Assembly: GCA_026125795.1 (NCBI GenBank)
Contig: JAHCKM010000003.1
Coordinates: forward strand, 1 to 64,000
From: Burkholderiaceae bacterium
Lineage (GTDB): Bacteria > Pseudomonadota > Gammaproteobacteria > Burkholderiales > Burkholderiaceae_C
DNA length: 64,000 bases
Direction: 5' to 3'
Shown here: positions 1-8,649 of the stretch, in pieces
Layout of the letters: every line of letters begins with the position of its first letter
Position numbering within the stretch: position 1 is the stretch's first letter
Made by a program: the position numbers and the translations under genes
Notes under the pieces: generated by a model
The model's database searches: none
What the model was told of the DNA's origin: nothing
What the model saw: the letters and a program-made list of their open reading frames with translations, nothing else

Positions 1-961
1 CCGCGGCGCTCGGCGCATCCGTACGCCGTCCGGCGTTGAACAGCGCCACCGCGACACCGGCGAGCACCAGCGCCCCGACGGCGATGCCGCCGCCCAGCAC
101 GCCCAGGCGGCGACGCGTCCAGTCACGCGCGCCGCCGCGTGCCGTGTCGAACACCTCGCTTGCCGCCTTGTCGACGATCGCGCGGTCGACGCGCTGGCGC
201 CCGCTGGCGTACGCGCCCAGCAGCGCACGGTCGCACAACAGGTTGATGCGCCGGGGCACGCCGCGCGTGAGCTCGAAGATGCGATGCCGCGCGTCGCGAT
301 CGAACGGGATCAGTCCGCTCATGCCGGCCACCGACAGCCGGTGCTTGATGTAGTGCGCGGTTTCATCCTCGGCCAGCGGATCGAGGTGAAAACGCGCCAC
401 CACGCGCTGCGCGAGCTGCTCCAACTCGGGCCGCGCCAGCATGTCGCGCAGCTCGGGCTGGCCGATCAGGATGATCTGCAGCAGCTTGCGCTCGTTGGTC
501 TCCAGGTTGGTCAGCAAGCGCAGCTGCTCCAGCACGTCGGCCGACAGGTTCTGCGCCTCGTCGATGATCAGCACGCTGTTCTGCGCGGTGGCGTGGGTGC
601 GCAGCAGGTATTCGTTGAGCGCGTCGACATGGTCCTTCAACGTCGGCGCGCCGCCGTCGCGCGCCTGCACCGTGATGCGGAACTCCTCGCACACCGATTG
701 CAGCAGCTCCAGCGCGGTCAGCTTGGGATTGAAGATGTACGCCACGTTGGTGCGCTTGGGCACCTGCTCCAGAAAGCAGCGGCACACGGTGGTCTTGCCG
801 GCTCCGATCTCGCCGGTGAGCAGCACGAAGCCTCCGCCCCCGCGCACCCCATAGAGCAGGTGGGCCAGCGCTTCGCGATGGCGCTCGCTCATGAACAGGT
901 AGCGCGGGTCGGGCGCGATCGAGAACGGCTCGCGCTTCAGACCGAAATGGGCCGCGTACAT
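1..961 (-). CDS. ExeA/GspA-like AAA ATPase, partial (3' end outside window)
   Basis: This minus-strand frame opens at ATG 961 and stays open to base 1, so only the first 320 residues are visible. It is an ExeA-type ATPase: Walker A (GEIGAGKTT) lies near residues 50-58, Walker B (LIIDEAQN) near 131-138, followed by a sensor region and a winged-helix lid. A hydrophobic segment near residues 285-305 looks like a transmembrane anchor. ExeA proteins use ATP to help assemble the type II secretin through peptidoglycan, and often carry a periplasmic peptidoglycan-binding domain after the anchor; that part would be beyond the window. Related ATPases also sit in exopolysaccharide/exosortase clusters, so the exact role is open. 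It is transcribed away from the histidine kinase gene. Confidence 0.85.
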   Translation of the reverse strand, partial: MYAAHFGLKREPFSIAPDPRYLFMSERHREALAHLLYGVRGGGGFVLLTGEIGAGKTTVCRCFLEQVPKRTNVAYIFNPKLTALELLQSVCEEFRITVQARDGGAPTLKDHVDALNEYLLRTHATAQNSVLIIDEAQNLSADVLEQLRLLTNLETNERKLLQIILIGQPELRDMLARPELEQLAQRVVARFHLDPLAEDETAHYIKHRLSVAGMSGLIPFDRDARHRIFELTRGVPRRINLLCDRALLGAYASGRQRVDRAIVDKAASEVFDTARGGARDWTRRRLGVLGGGIAVGALVLAGVAVALFNAGRRTDAPSAA

Positions 962-1014
962 GCCGCGAGGATACTGTGCGGTTCGCACCCCCCCGCCGGG
1001 GCTTCCCTCCCCCC

Positions 1015-1040
1015 GCGCCGGCGCCTGCATGCGCCGGCGC
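1015..1040. repeat. perfect 10-bp stem inverted repeat
   Basis: GCGCCGGCGC occurs at 1015-1024 and again, as its own complement, at 1031-1040, with a 6-nt loop. It lies in the 334-bp divergent region between the ExeA-like gene and the histidine kinase. No T-tract follows on either strand, so it is not a standard terminator. It could be a protein-binding palindrome or an RNA hairpin in the leader of either gene. Confidence 0.4.
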
Positions 1041-1110
1041 CTTCGTAGGCGCAGCCCGGCGCGCAGGTGCCGTGCTGCGTCCGACTCCGGCCCGCAGGGC
1101 AAGCCCGGGG

Positions 1111-1138
1111 TTGGAGGCGCGGTCCGGCTGCCGATAAT
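1111..1138 (+). promoter_or_regulatory. candidate sigma70 promoter for the histidine kinase
   Basis: TTGGAG (1111-1116) and GATAAT (1133-1138) are separated by 16 bp, a fair match to -35 and -10 hexamers in otherwise very GC-rich DNA. If used, transcription would start near 1145, which excludes the in-frame ATG at 1137 as the kinase start. That supports the GTG at 1296. Sequence match only. Confidence 0.35.
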
Positions 1139-1295
1139 GCGGCCTTCGCGCCGGCGGGTGGCGCGCGTCGATGTATCAGCATCCCGGAGGGGGGCGGTTG
1201 AACATCCCAGGTTCTCGGCGTCGGTCGCCTGTGCGGCCGAGGCGGCGGGTCGTTTGCTCGCGCGCGGCTGCGGCGTGGCGGCTGCGCTGCCCGGT

Positions 1296-2435
1296 GTGAA
1301 GCTCGGCCTGCGCGCGCGCATCCTGTGCGCCACCGGCGTGGCCGTGCTGCTGGTGCTTCTGGCCAGTGCGGTCACCGTGTGGTTCGTGGTGCCGGCGCAC
1401 GAGCGCGTCGAGGTGCTATGGCACGTGCTGGGCTTCGGCGGCCTGATCGTCATCGTGGTGCTGGCGCTGCTGGCCGTGGTGCTGCAGCGCTGGGTCGTGC
1501 GGCCGCTGGCGCGCACGGTGCGGGTGATGGACAAGGTGCGCCGCGGCGAGCAGGATCTGAACACCCGCCTGTCGACGCGCGGCGGCGGCGAAGTGGCGAT
1601 CCTGAACGACGGCTTCAACGGCCTGGCGCAGGCGATCGCGCAGCGCGATCGCGAATTGCTCGCCGCGCGCCAGGCGTCCGACGACGGCGGGCGCGCCAAG
1701 TCTCAGTTCATGGCGCTGATGAGCCATGAGCTGCGCACGCCGCTCAATGCGGTGGTGGGCTTGGCCGAGCTGCTGCACGGCTCGCAGCTCGACGCGCGGC
1801 AGCAGCGTTTTGTGACGCTGATCCGCCAGTCGGCACACACGCTGGCCGGCGTGATCGACGACCTGCTGGATGCAAAGCGGCTCGACGAGCGGCTGCTCAA
1901 GCCGGTGAACGCGCCGTTTCGCCTGCGCGAGGCCGCGCTCGCGATCGTCGAGCGCTACCGCGACGGCGCCGACCGGCGCGGCTTGAGCTTGGCGGTGCAC
2001 TTTGACCTCGCGCTGCCCGACGTGGTGGACGGCGACCGGATGCATGTCGGGCAGGTGCTCGGCAACCTGCTCAGCAACGCCGTCAAGTTCACCGAGCACG
2101 GCGGCGTCATCGTGCGTGTGACGCCGTCGGGTCTCGGCGTTCGTTTCAGCGTGAGCGACACCGGTGTGGGCATCGCCAGCGACCTGATGCCGCACATCTA
2201 CGAGGCATTCCGCCAGGCCGACAGCTCGAGCACGCGGCGCTTCGGCGGCACCGGTCTCGGCCTAACGATCGCGCACCAGTTGTGCGTTGCGATGGGCGGG
2301 CGCATCGAGGTCGCCTCACGGCCGGGCCAAGGCTCGACCTTCTGGTTCGACCTGCCGCTGACGAACGTGCCCGGCGGCATGCCTGAATCCGCGCCGCCGC
2401 CGACACCGCCAGCTGCAGCCGGGGCGCGGACCTGA
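1296..2435 (+). CDS. membrane sensor histidine kinase
   Basis: This encodes a 379-residue two-component sensor kinase. Two hydrophobic segments (about residues 5-30 and 45-70) enclose a very short external loop, so the stimulus is probably sensed in the membrane or elsewhere. A HAMP-like linker follows, then the phosphoacceptor motif SHELRTP with His144, and the ATP-binding boxes N (NLLSNAVKF), G1 (DTGVGI) and G2 (GTGLGLTI). The C-terminus has a Pro/Ala-rich tail with no receiver domain. The reading frame is open back to 960, but upstream residues are low-quality Arg/Ala-rich sequence and a promoter-like element overlaps them. I chose GTG 1296 because the first membrane helix follows directly. 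No response regulator is adjacent; the next gene is a DUF3365 sensor-type protein on the same strand. Confidence 0.8.
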   Translation: MKLGLRARILCATGVAVLLVLLASAVTVWFVVPAHERVEVLWHVLGFGGLIVIVVLALLAVVLQRWVVRPLARTVRVMDKVRRGEQDLNTRLSTRGGGEVAILNDGFNGLAQAIAQRDRELLAARQASDDGGRAKSQFMALMSHELRTPLNAVVGLAELLHGSQLDARQQRFVTLIRQSAHTLAGVIDDLLDAKRLDERLLKPVNAPFRLREAALAIVERYRDGADRRGLSLAVHFDLALPDVVDGDRMHVGQVLGNLLSNAVKFTEHGGVIVRVTPSGLGVRFSVSDTGVGIASDLMPHIYEAFRQADSSSTRRFGGTGLGLTIAHQLCVAMGGRIEVASRPGQGSTFWFDLPLTNVPGGMPESAPPPTPPAAAGART

Positions 2436-2620
2436 CGTCGTAATGCAGTGGACCCCGTGGTGCGGGCGCGTCGCACCGGGCGTGACTTTGTTTGCGGCGG
2501 CTTCGCGGGTGGCCTGCCAACGTGGCGTGACACGCCAACAGTTCCACAGACCCTGGGCGTCCGTGCGCTCGATCGCCGCGTACAAACCGCACTGCAACAG
2601 CCCCGATGGGAGTGGTGGAG

Positions 2621-3487
2621 ATGGACAAGCGAGTTCAACGGCCGGTACCGGTCAAATCGTCCCGCCTGGGATTCGCGTTGGTGTTGCCGATGCTGTTGTT
2701 CGTCGGCGGACTGGCCAGCGGCGCATGGTGGCTCAGCGAAGCGCAGGTGCTGCGCCAGACCGTCAGCGAAGGCCGCACCGTCGCGGACATGGTGGAGAAC
2801 ATCGGGCGCTGGGCCTCGCAGTACGGCGGCGTGCACGTGCGCACCGTGGGCTCCAGCGCCAAGATCCCCGGCAACTTCCTGACCCGATCGGTGTATGCCA
2901 CGTCGGGTGCCGACAACCAGGTGCTGCAGGGCTCCAAGGTCGATGCCGCCGTGGCCGAACGCGACGCGCTCGAGCGGGTCGAGGCCTATCACTGGAAGAA
3001 CCCGGCGCTGATTCAGCGCGAGGTGGCCGACGTGATCAGCGCGTCGGGCAGCAAGGCGCGCTACCGCCTGACCGCGCGCACCGTGCTCAACAAGAACAAT
3101 GCGCCCGATGCGTTCGAAAGCGAGGCGCTCGACGCGGTGCAGGCCGCGGCCAACGCCAGGCCCGACGCGCCCGGCGCGCAGGAGTACTGGCGCGTCAGCG
3201 GCAACCGGTTGTTGTACGCCCGTTCGGTGGTGGCGCAGCCGAGCTGCCTGCGTTGCCACGACCAGCCCGACAGCGCGCCGGAGTTCATCCGCACCAACGC
3301 GCAGTTCAACGGTGGCGGCGGTTATGGCTACGTGGCGGGCAAGCCGGCCGGCCTGATCAGCGTGTCGGTGCCGCTGGTCACCAACGCCAACCTCGTGCAG
3401 AACCTGCCGCACGAGGTGTGGGCCGCGGCCGGCCTGGCGCTGATCGGCGCGCTGTGGATGCTGGTGCTGGCGTTCCGGCGCCGCTGA
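2621..3487 (+). CDS. DUF3365 (Tll0287-like) haem-binding sensor-type protein
   Basis: This is a 288-residue membrane-anchored protein. A transmembrane helix lies near residues 12-32, followed by a DUF3365/Tll0287-like domain, and a second helix near the C-terminus (about 262-283) ends in an Arg cluster. A single CxxCH haem c site (CLRCH, Cys209-His213) is present. Known members are predicted redox or gas sensors fused to, or encoded beside, kinases. Here the protein has no output domain, so it may act with the upstream histidine kinase. ATG 2621 was chosen over ATG 2606 because GGGAG sits 8 bp before it. A hairpin follows the stop codon. Confidence 0.75.
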   Translation: MDKRVQRPVPVKSSRLGFALVLPMLLFVGGLASGAWWLSEAQVLRQTVSEGRTVADMVENIGRWASQYGGVHVRTVGSSAKIPGNFLTRSVYATSGADNQVLQGSKVDAAVAERDALERVEAYHWKNPALIQREVADVISASGSKARYRLTARTVLNKNNAPDAFESEALDAVQAAANARPDAPGAQEYWRVSGNRLLYARSVVAQPSCLRCHDQPDSAPEFIRTNAQFNGGGGYGYVAGKPAGLISVSVPLVTNANLVQNLPHEVWAAAGLALIGALWMLVLAFRRR

Positions 3488-3511
3488 CACTGCGACACCT
3501 GTGCAAGCACG

Positions 3512-3540
3512 ACACCGGGCTCGGGGCCCGGTGTTATGTT
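3512..3540 (+). terminator. hairpin after the DUF3365 gene
   Basis: ACACCGGGC (3512-3520) pairs perfectly with GCCCGGTGT (3526-3534) around a 5-nt loop, and is followed by TATGTTT. It lies 24 bp past the stop of the DUF3365 gene and just before the stop of the convergent small membrane protein gene. It could end transcription from both sides, though the T-tract is weak. Confidence 0.55.
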
Positions 3541-3545
3541 TCCTG

Positions 3546-3785
3546 CTAGTGCAGGTTGCGCTTCTTGCGCGCGGCGCGCTCGATTGCCTCGCGCGCTTCG
3601 CGTTGCGCGTCGGCACTGCTCACGCGCCGGCGCCGCGCCAGGCGCTGTACCGCATCGCGGCACCACCACCAGCTGCGTTGCAGCGTGCGATCGACGCGCG
3701 CGCGCTGCGCCGGGCGCAGCAGCATGCGCACCAGCGCACCGGCGCACATCGCGAGGATGACAGCGGCAAAGATCTTCTCGGGCAT
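3546..3785 (-). CDS. small membrane protein of unknown function
   Basis: This is a 79-residue protein beginning MPEKIFAAVILAM. One hydrophobic helix near residues 4-22 is followed by a strongly basic, Arg-rich tail, with a Trp-Trp-Trp-Cys run near the middle. I do not recognise a named family. ATG 3785 was chosen because the open frame further upstream runs into the tRNA-Ser gene, which ends 15 bp before it. The gene could be transcribed with the tRNA. Confidence 0.55.
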   Translation of the reverse strand: MPEKIFAAVILAMCAGALVRMLLRPAQRARVDRTLQRSWWWCRDAVQRLARRRRVSSADAQREAREAIERAARKKRNLH

Positions 3786-3799
3786 GGTGCTGCGTCGGC

Positions 3800-3889
3800 T
3801 GGCGGAGACGGTGAGATTCGAACTCACGGACGGCGTAAACCGTCGGCAGTTTTCAAGACTGCTGCCTTAAACCGCTCGGCCACGTCTCC
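3800..3889 (-). tRNA. tRNA-Ser(UGA)
   Basis: The reverse complement folds as a 90-nt class II tRNA. The acceptor arms GGAGACG and CGTCTCC pair, the CCA end is encoded, the anticodon loop CTTGAAA contains TGA, and a long variable arm (CGACGG...CCGTC) typical of tRNA-Ser is present. The T arm contains TTCGAAT. Confidence 0.97.
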
Positions 3890-3918
3890 AGACACGCAAG
3901 CATGCTACATCGTCCGGA

Positions 3919-4824
3919 TCAGCGGGACGGAGGCGAACGCCCGCGCACGCCGTCGAGCTTTTCGCACAACTCGTGTGCGCCGAGGATCACGCGGTCGGAT
4001 TGGCGGTGCAGCAGGTCGGGGTTCACGGTCAGCAGCCGGCCGCCGCGCACCGCGCGCAGGGCCGTCAGACGCTTCCAGCGCTCCAGCGGTGGCGCACCGC
4101 CATAGGCAGGAATCCAGCCGGTGACGATCGCGTCCGGGTCGGCCAGCAGCACCGCCTCTTCGCTCACCGTGGGCGTCAACAGGCGCTCTGCGGCGAACAC
4201 GTTGTCGGCTCCGCACAGGTCCAGCACCTGGCTGATCAGGTGCTCGCCGTTGAGCGTGATCAGCGGCTGTGGCCACACCTGGTAGAAGATGCGCAGACGC
4301 GTGCGGCCGGCATGCCGGGCGCGCAACCCGGCCACCGCGCGGTCGAATGCCTCAGCACGTTGCGAGCCGATGTCCGCATGACCGGTGAGCGCGCCCAGGT
4401 CGCGCAGGCCGCGCGAGATGTCGGCCAGCGCACGCGCCTCGTGCGCATACGTGGGCAGCCGCAGTGCGGCTAGCCGCTGCAGCTGTTGCGGCGAATTGCC
4501 GTGCCGCCACACCAGCACCAGGTCGGGCTTCAGCGCGGCGATGCGCTCGAGGTCGAGCAGCGCGCTGTCGCCCACACGCGGCACGCGGCGCGCGGCCTCC
4601 GGGAAGTCGGAGTACTCGGTCGTGCCCACCACCTGCGCGCCGGCGCCCACGGCAAACAGCAGCTCGGTGAGATGCGGCGCCAGGCTGACGATGCGCTGCG
4701 CCGGCCGCGCCAGCCACACCACACGGCCATCGGCGTCGGGCACGCGAACCTCGGCATGCGCTGCACCGGCCAGTGCGACCAGCAGCGCCAGCACACGCGC
4801 AATCAGTCTGGCAGGTAGATCCAT
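3919..4824 (-). CDS. btuF: vitamin B12 ABC transporter substrate-binding protein
   Basis: This is a 301-residue periplasmic binding protein of the BtuF/FhuD type (helical-backbone class III). A signal peptide covers about the first 24 residues and ends at AHA. The motif SLAPHLTELLFAVGAG and the ARP...RIVSLAP start are typical of the family. It would carry cobalamin from the outer-membrane receptor to the BtuCD permease. It is the last gene of the btuB-btuC-btuD-btuF run, and its start overlaps the btuD end by 22 bp. The cobalamin riboswitch ahead of btuB is the main support for B12 rather than iron-siderophore specificity. Confidence 0.85.
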   Translation of the reverse strand: MDLPARLIARVLALLVALAGAAHAEVRVPDADGRVVWLARPAQRIVSLAPHLTELLFAVGAGAQVVGTTEYSDFPEAARRVPRVGDSALLDLERIAALKPDLVLVWRHGNSPQQLQRLAALRLPTYAHEARALADISRGLRDLGALTGHADIGSQRAEAFDRAVAGLRARHAGRTRLRIFYQVWPQPLITLNGEHLISQVLDLCGADNVFAAERLLTPTVSEEAVLLADPDAIVTGWIPAYGGAPPLERWKRLTALRAVRGGRLLTVNPDLLHRQSDRVILGAHELCEKLDGVRGRSPPSR

Positions 4825-5579
4825 CGCGAATCGACGCGGTGGCGGCGCAACGGGTGATCAAACGCGGCGGCCAGCGCATCGTCGGTCATCACCTCGTCGA
4901 TGCGGCCGGCGCGCGCATGGCCATCGGGCGTGAGCAGCAGTGCATGCGTCGCGAAGCGCGCCGCCAGGTTGAGGTCGTGCAGCGCGATCATCGCGGCATG
5001 TCCGTCGGCGCGCACCCAGTCGCGCAGGTGGCCCAGCAGGCCGATCTGGTGCTTCAGGTCCAGGTGCGCGGTCGGCTCGTCGAGCAGCATCAGAGGCACC
5101 TGCTGGGCCAGCAGCGCGGCCACCGCCACGCGCTGGCGTTCGCCACCCGACAGCGTGGTGACATCGCGCGCGGCGAGTGCGGCGGCGTCGACCGCCGCGA
5201 GCGCTTGTTCCGCGATGCGGCGGTCGTCGTCGCTGTCACCGAACGACCAGCGGTCGTGGTGCGGATGCCGGCCGAGCAGCACGACGTCGAGCGCGCTGGC
5301 GGAAAAGCTGTCGTGCACGGACTGCGTCAACAGCCCGCGTTGGCGTGCGAGCCGTTCCGGCGCGGCGAGCGTCACGTCGACGCCGAAACAACGGACCGTG
5401 CCCGACGCCGGCGCGCGCAGGCCCGCGAGCGTGTGCAACAACGTGGTCTTGCCGCTGCCGTTGGGCCCGAGCACGCACCACAGCTCGGCGCTGCACACCT
5501 GCAGCGAAAGCGGCCGCAGCAAGGTGCGTGCACCGGCACGCAGGCTGAGTTGACGCATCTCGAGCGCGATGGTGGTCAT
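4803..5579 (-). CDS. btuD: vitamin B12 ABC transporter ATP-binding protein
   Basis: This is a 258-residue ABC ATPase of the FepC/BtuD class. Walker A (GPNGSGKTT) is at residues 38-46, the signature LSGGERQ at 143-149 and Walker B (LMLLDEP) at 163-169, followed by the switch His in ALHDLN. It would power the BtuC permease. It lies between btuC and btuF on the minus strand. A 147-bp gap holding two structured repeats separates it from btuC, while it overlaps btuF. Confidence 0.87.
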   Translation of the reverse strand: MTTIALEMRQLSLRAGARTLLRPLSLQVCSAELWCVLGPNGSGKTTLLHTLAGLRAPASGTVRCFGVDVTLAAPERLARQRGLLTQSVHDSFSASALDVVLLGRHPHHDRWSFGDSDDDRRIAEQALAAVDAAALAARDVTTLSGGERQRVAVAALLAQQVPLMLLDEPTAHLDLKHQIGLLGHLRDWVRADGHAAMIALHDLNLAARFATHALLLTPDGHARAGRIDEVMTDDALAAAFDHPLRRHRVDSRWIYLPD

Positions 5580-5605
5580 TGGACCCCCTTCGCCCTTCGG
5601 GCCGT

Positions 5606-5729
5606 CCCCCCAAGGGGGAGCGAGCGCCTTGGGAGCGGCCGGGCGGCGCTCATCATGCCCCCTTGCTCGCTGCGCTCGCTTCCCCCCGTGGGGGAGCGAG
5701 CCGCCTCGGGGCGGCCCGGCGGCGGCTCA
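5606..5729. repeat. two tandem copies of a structured GC-rich intergenic repeat
   Basis: The btuC-btuD gap holds two similar units. Each has a C6-NN(N)-G5 palindrome (5606-5618 and 5682-5694), then a stem-loop: GAGCGCC (5622-5628) with GGCGCTC (5645-5651), and GAGCCGCC (5698-5705) with GGCGGCTC (5721-5728). The two loops are alike (15-16 nt, GCGGCC core). Stem changes between copies keep base pairing. A third copy lies at 24491-24545 and a degenerate one near 22461-22511. The second unit overlaps the btuC stop codon. Confidence 0.7.
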
Positions 5730-6722
5730 TGGCCCACGCCGCAGCAGCAACACCAGGAAGCTCGGCACGCCGAGCAGCGCAGTGACCAGGCCCACCGGCA
5801 GCTGCTGCGGTGCGATCACCGTGCGCGCCGCGGTGTCGGCCAGCACCAGCAGCGCGCCGCCGGCCAGCGCGCATGCCGGCACCAGCACACGCTGGTCGTT
5901 GCCCAGGGCCAGCCGCAGCGCATGCGGCACCACCAGGCCGACGAAGCCGACGGCGCCGCTCGTGGTCACCGCCACCGCGGTGGCGAGCGAGGCCAGCACG
6001 AACAACAGGCGGCGCAGGCTCGACACGCGCACGCCGAGCGCTTGCGCGGCCACGGGGCCGCGCAGCATCACGTTGAGCGCGCGGCCGAGCGGCCACGCGG
6101 CGAGCGTGATCACGATCAGCGCGGCCCAGGCCGCCGCGCCGCCGCTGCCGGCGCTCAGGTCGCCGGCGAGCCAGAACAGCATGCCGCGGATGCGCGCTTC
6201 GGGCGCCAACGTGAGCAGCAGCGTGACGAGCGCGGTCCACAGCGCGGCCAGCATCACGCCGGCCAGCAGCAGCCGCGGGGCACCGGTGCCGGGGTCGGTG
6301 AGCGCGGCGCCGGCAAACTCGCGCCGCGCCAGCGCGAACACCAGTGCGGTCGAGGCGAGCGCGCCGCCGAACGCACCGCCTTGCACCAGCACGCCGCCGA
6401 CGCCCAGCAGCATCGCACCGAGCGCGCCCACCGCGGCGCCGCCCGATGCGCCCATCACGTACGGATCGGCCAGCGGGTTGCGCAACAGCACCTGCATCAA
6501 CGCGCCGGCGATCGCGAGCAAGCCGCCGGTGCCGAACGCGGCCAGCGCACGCGGCAGGCGCAGCTCGTGCACGATCTGCGCGTTCACGCCGCCATCGGGC
6601 ACGAACAGCAGGCGCACGAGTTCGAGCGGCGCGATCGCCCGGCTGCCGAGCGCCAGCGACAGGGCCAGCGCGGCCGCGGCCAGCGCGGTGAGCGTCAGGG
6701 CGATGCGCCAGGCGCGCGGCAT
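5727..6722 (-). CDS. btuC: vitamin B12 ABC transporter permease
   Basis: This is a 331-residue FecCD/BtuC-family permease, about the usual length, with roughly ten hydrophobic segments. Family motifs are visible: FVGLVVPHALRLALG near the C-terminal third and ADPYVMGASGGAAVGA near residue 80. It forms the inner-membrane channel with BtuD. The btuB stop at 6741 lies 18 bp ahead of its ATG, so the two genes are probably co-transcribed from the riboswitch-controlled promoter. Confidence 0.88.
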   Translation of the reverse strand: MPRAWRIALTLTALAAAALALSLALGSRAIAPLELVRLLFVPDGGVNAQIVHELRLPRALAAFGTGGLLAIAGALMQVLLRNPLADPYVMGASGGAAVGALGAMLLGVGGVLVQGGAFGGALASTALVFALARREFAGAALTDPGTGAPRLLLAGVMLAALWTALVTLLLTLAPEARIRGMLFWLAGDLSAGSGGAAAWAALIVITLAAWPLGRALNVMLRGPVAAQALGVRVSSLRRLLFVLASLATAVAVTTSGAVGFVGLVVPHALRLALGNDQRVLVPACALAGGALLVLADTAARTVIAPQQLPVGLVTALLGVPSFLVLLLRRGP

Positions 6723-6740
6723 GCGGCGGCTTTCGCGCTG

Positions 6741-8564
6741 TCAGGGCAGCGCCATGTCAACGCTCACGACGTATTGCCGCGGCGCGGTGTTGTAGCCCTG
6801 CGCGATTTCATGTCGTTTGTCGGTGGCGTTGAGGATGCGTGCGCCGATGCCGAACTCGGGCGTCACGGCGTAGTGTGCATGCAGCGTCAGCACGCCGTAG
6901 CCGCCCATGCGCGTCGCGGCGAGGTTGGCCGCGCTGTCGAAGCGCGCGTCGCTGGCGTGCAAGTCGGCCCCGGCGCGCACCGGCCCGATATCCACCGATG
7001 CGCCCACGCGGCCGTGGTTGCGCGCGCGTCGCACCAGCAGGTTGCCGGTGGCGGCATCACGCGGATCTTGGTGGGTCCACTCGAAATCGGCGCGCCAGAT
7101 GCCGGAACGATGTCCTGCCGCCAGCGTGGTGCCGCGGATGCGGGCGCGGTTCACGTTGATCACGGTGGAGAACGTCGGGTCGACGGCGATCAGGTCGGTG
7201 ATGCGGTTGTGGAACGCGCCGATGCTCAGCGTGGTGCCGTCGCTCGAGTAGCGCAGCGCCGCATCGACGCCGCGCGAACGCTCGGGCTTGAGCTCCGGGT
7301 TGCCCGAGAAGCCGAAGGTCAGCGGAAAGTACAGGTCGTTGAAGCTCGGCGCGTGGAACGCCGTGCCCGCCGCTGCCGTCAGGCGCCAGTGCGGCGTCAA
7401 CGCGTAGCCCGCGCCGATGCGCCCGGTGGTGTGGGTGCCGAACTGCGAGTTGCGATCGGTGCGCAGCGAGCCCTCCAGCTGCAAGGCGTCGGCGCTCCAG
7501 CGCATGCCGCCAAACGCCGACGCGACGCGGCGCGAGGTCTGGGTGTAAGCGGTATCGCTGGTCACGCGTTCGCGCCGCCATTCGGCACCGGCGATCAGGT
7601 CAGCGGCGCCGAACTTCAGGTCGTTCTGCCAGGTGAGCTGGTCCTGGTCGGTGTCGAAGGTGCTCGGGAAAGCACCTTCGCTGCGCGAGTGATCGCTGCC
7701 GCGCGCCAGCCGCAGCTGGCTGCGCCAAGTCTCGCTGAGTCGATCGTCGCTCTCCAGCGCGAGGCTGGACAGACGTTGCCGGTTGATGTCATCGCTGACC
7801 GCTCCGGCGTCGAAGTGCGTCGCCGCGCGTGTGGCCAGGCCGCGCAGCGTGATGCGGTGGCCCTGTGCCCATTGGTGCAACACGCGCGCGTTGAGGCTGG
7901 CGTTGCGGTAGGGGTCGTCGTCCGGGTTGAACGAGAACAGGTTGCGCTCGTTGGTGGCCGAGAACGCCTTGACGTCGAGTGCGCCGGCGTGCAGGGACCA
8001 CGAGGTGTCGCCGTTCACGCGCCCGACGCCGGCGTTGAGTTCGCGCAGGCGGTCGCTGCCGGCGCTGGCCTTGGCGGTGATGCCGTTCACCGTTCGCGTG
8101 AAGACCTGGATCACGCCGCCGATCGCATCGGCGCCGTACAGGCTGCTGGCCGGGCCGCGCAGCACCTCGATGCGCTCGATCTGCTGCAGCGGAATGTGCT
8201 CGAGCGCGTTGGTGCCGGTGGTGGCCGAGTTGACGCGCACGCCGTCGATCAACAGCACCACGTGGTTGGTGTTGGTGCCGCGCAGGAACACGCCGCTCAC
8301 CTGGCCGGGCCCGCCGGTGGCGCTGAGCTCCGCGCCGGCATGGCGCTGCAGCAACTCGGCCAGGCCGACCGGCCCGGCGCGCGCGATCTGTTCGGCGTCG
8401 ATCACAACCACGTCGGCGACCAGCTGGTCGGGCGTTTGCGGCGCGCGCGCCGCGGTGACCACCACACGTTGCGACGCGTCGGCCGCAAACGCGGCGGAAC
8501 AAGACAAGGACAAGGCGATGCCGGCCGCGATCGCGGCCTGGCGCACAGGCAGATGGGGTTTCAC
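6741..8564 (-). CDS. btuB: TonB-dependent vitamin B12 outer-membrane receptor
   Basis: This is a 607-residue TonB-dependent receptor, close to the usual BtuB length. A signal peptide ends near AAFAADA, and the TonB box is probably near QRVVVTAAR. A plug domain with VLRGPASSLYGADAIGG follows, then a beta-barrel that ends in an aromatic-containing strand (YVVSVDMALP). The frame is open upstream, but the signal peptide starts at GTG 8564 (VKPHLPVRQ), with GGGAG a few bases before it. A cobalamin riboswitch lies in the leader. It heads btuB-btuC-btuD-btuF and imports cobalamin across the outer membrane. Confidence 0.88.
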   Translation of the reverse strand: MKPHLPVRQAAIAAGIALSLSCSAAFAADASQRVVVTAARAPQTPDQLVADVVVIDAEQIARAGPVGLAELLQRHAGAELSATGGPGQVSGVFLRGTNTNHVVLLIDGVRVNSATTGTNALEHIPLQQIERIEVLRGPASSLYGADAIGGVIQVFTRTVNGITAKASAGSDRLRELNAGVGRVNGDTSWSLHAGALDVKAFSATNERNLFSFNPDDDPYRNASLNARVLHQWAQGHRITLRGLATRAATHFDAGAVSDDINRQRLSSLALESDDRLSETWRSQLRLARGSDHSRSEGAFPSTFDTDQDQLTWQNDLKFGAADLIAGAEWRRERVTSDTAYTQTSRRVASAFGGMRWSADALQLEGSLRTDRNSQFGTHTTGRIGAGYALTPHWRLTAAAGTAFHAPSFNDLYFPLTFGFSGNPELKPERSRGVDAALRYSSDGTTLSIGAFHNRITDLIAVDPTFSTVINVNRARIRGTTLAAGHRSGIWRADFEWTHQDPRDAATGNLLVRRARNHGRVGASVDIGPVRAGADLHASDARFDSAANLAATRMGGYGVLTLHAHYAVTPEFGIGARILNATDKRHEIAQGYNTAPRQYVVSVDMALP

Positions 8565-8649
8565 TGACACGCTCCCGCAGCCAGCGTCCCCGCAGGCTGC
8601 ATCGGTCGACAAACGCCGCGCGCTGGGGCTCAGTGCGCGGCGGCCACGT

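Noticed and set aside
1015-1040. Terminator between the ExeA-like gene and the kinase
   Set aside because: The stem is perfect but no T-tract follows on either strand, and the flanking genes are divergent, so a terminator is not needed.
2606-2620. ATG 2606 as the start of the DUF3365 protein
   Set aside because: GGGAG is placed for ATG 2621, and nothing suitable precedes 2606.
4773-8567. A very long open plus-strand frame (about 1264 codons) opposite the btu genes
   Set aside because: Its composition is Arg/Ala/Gln/His-rich with no domains, as expected for the antisense of high-GC coding DNA. The minus-strand btu genes and riboswitch explain the region.
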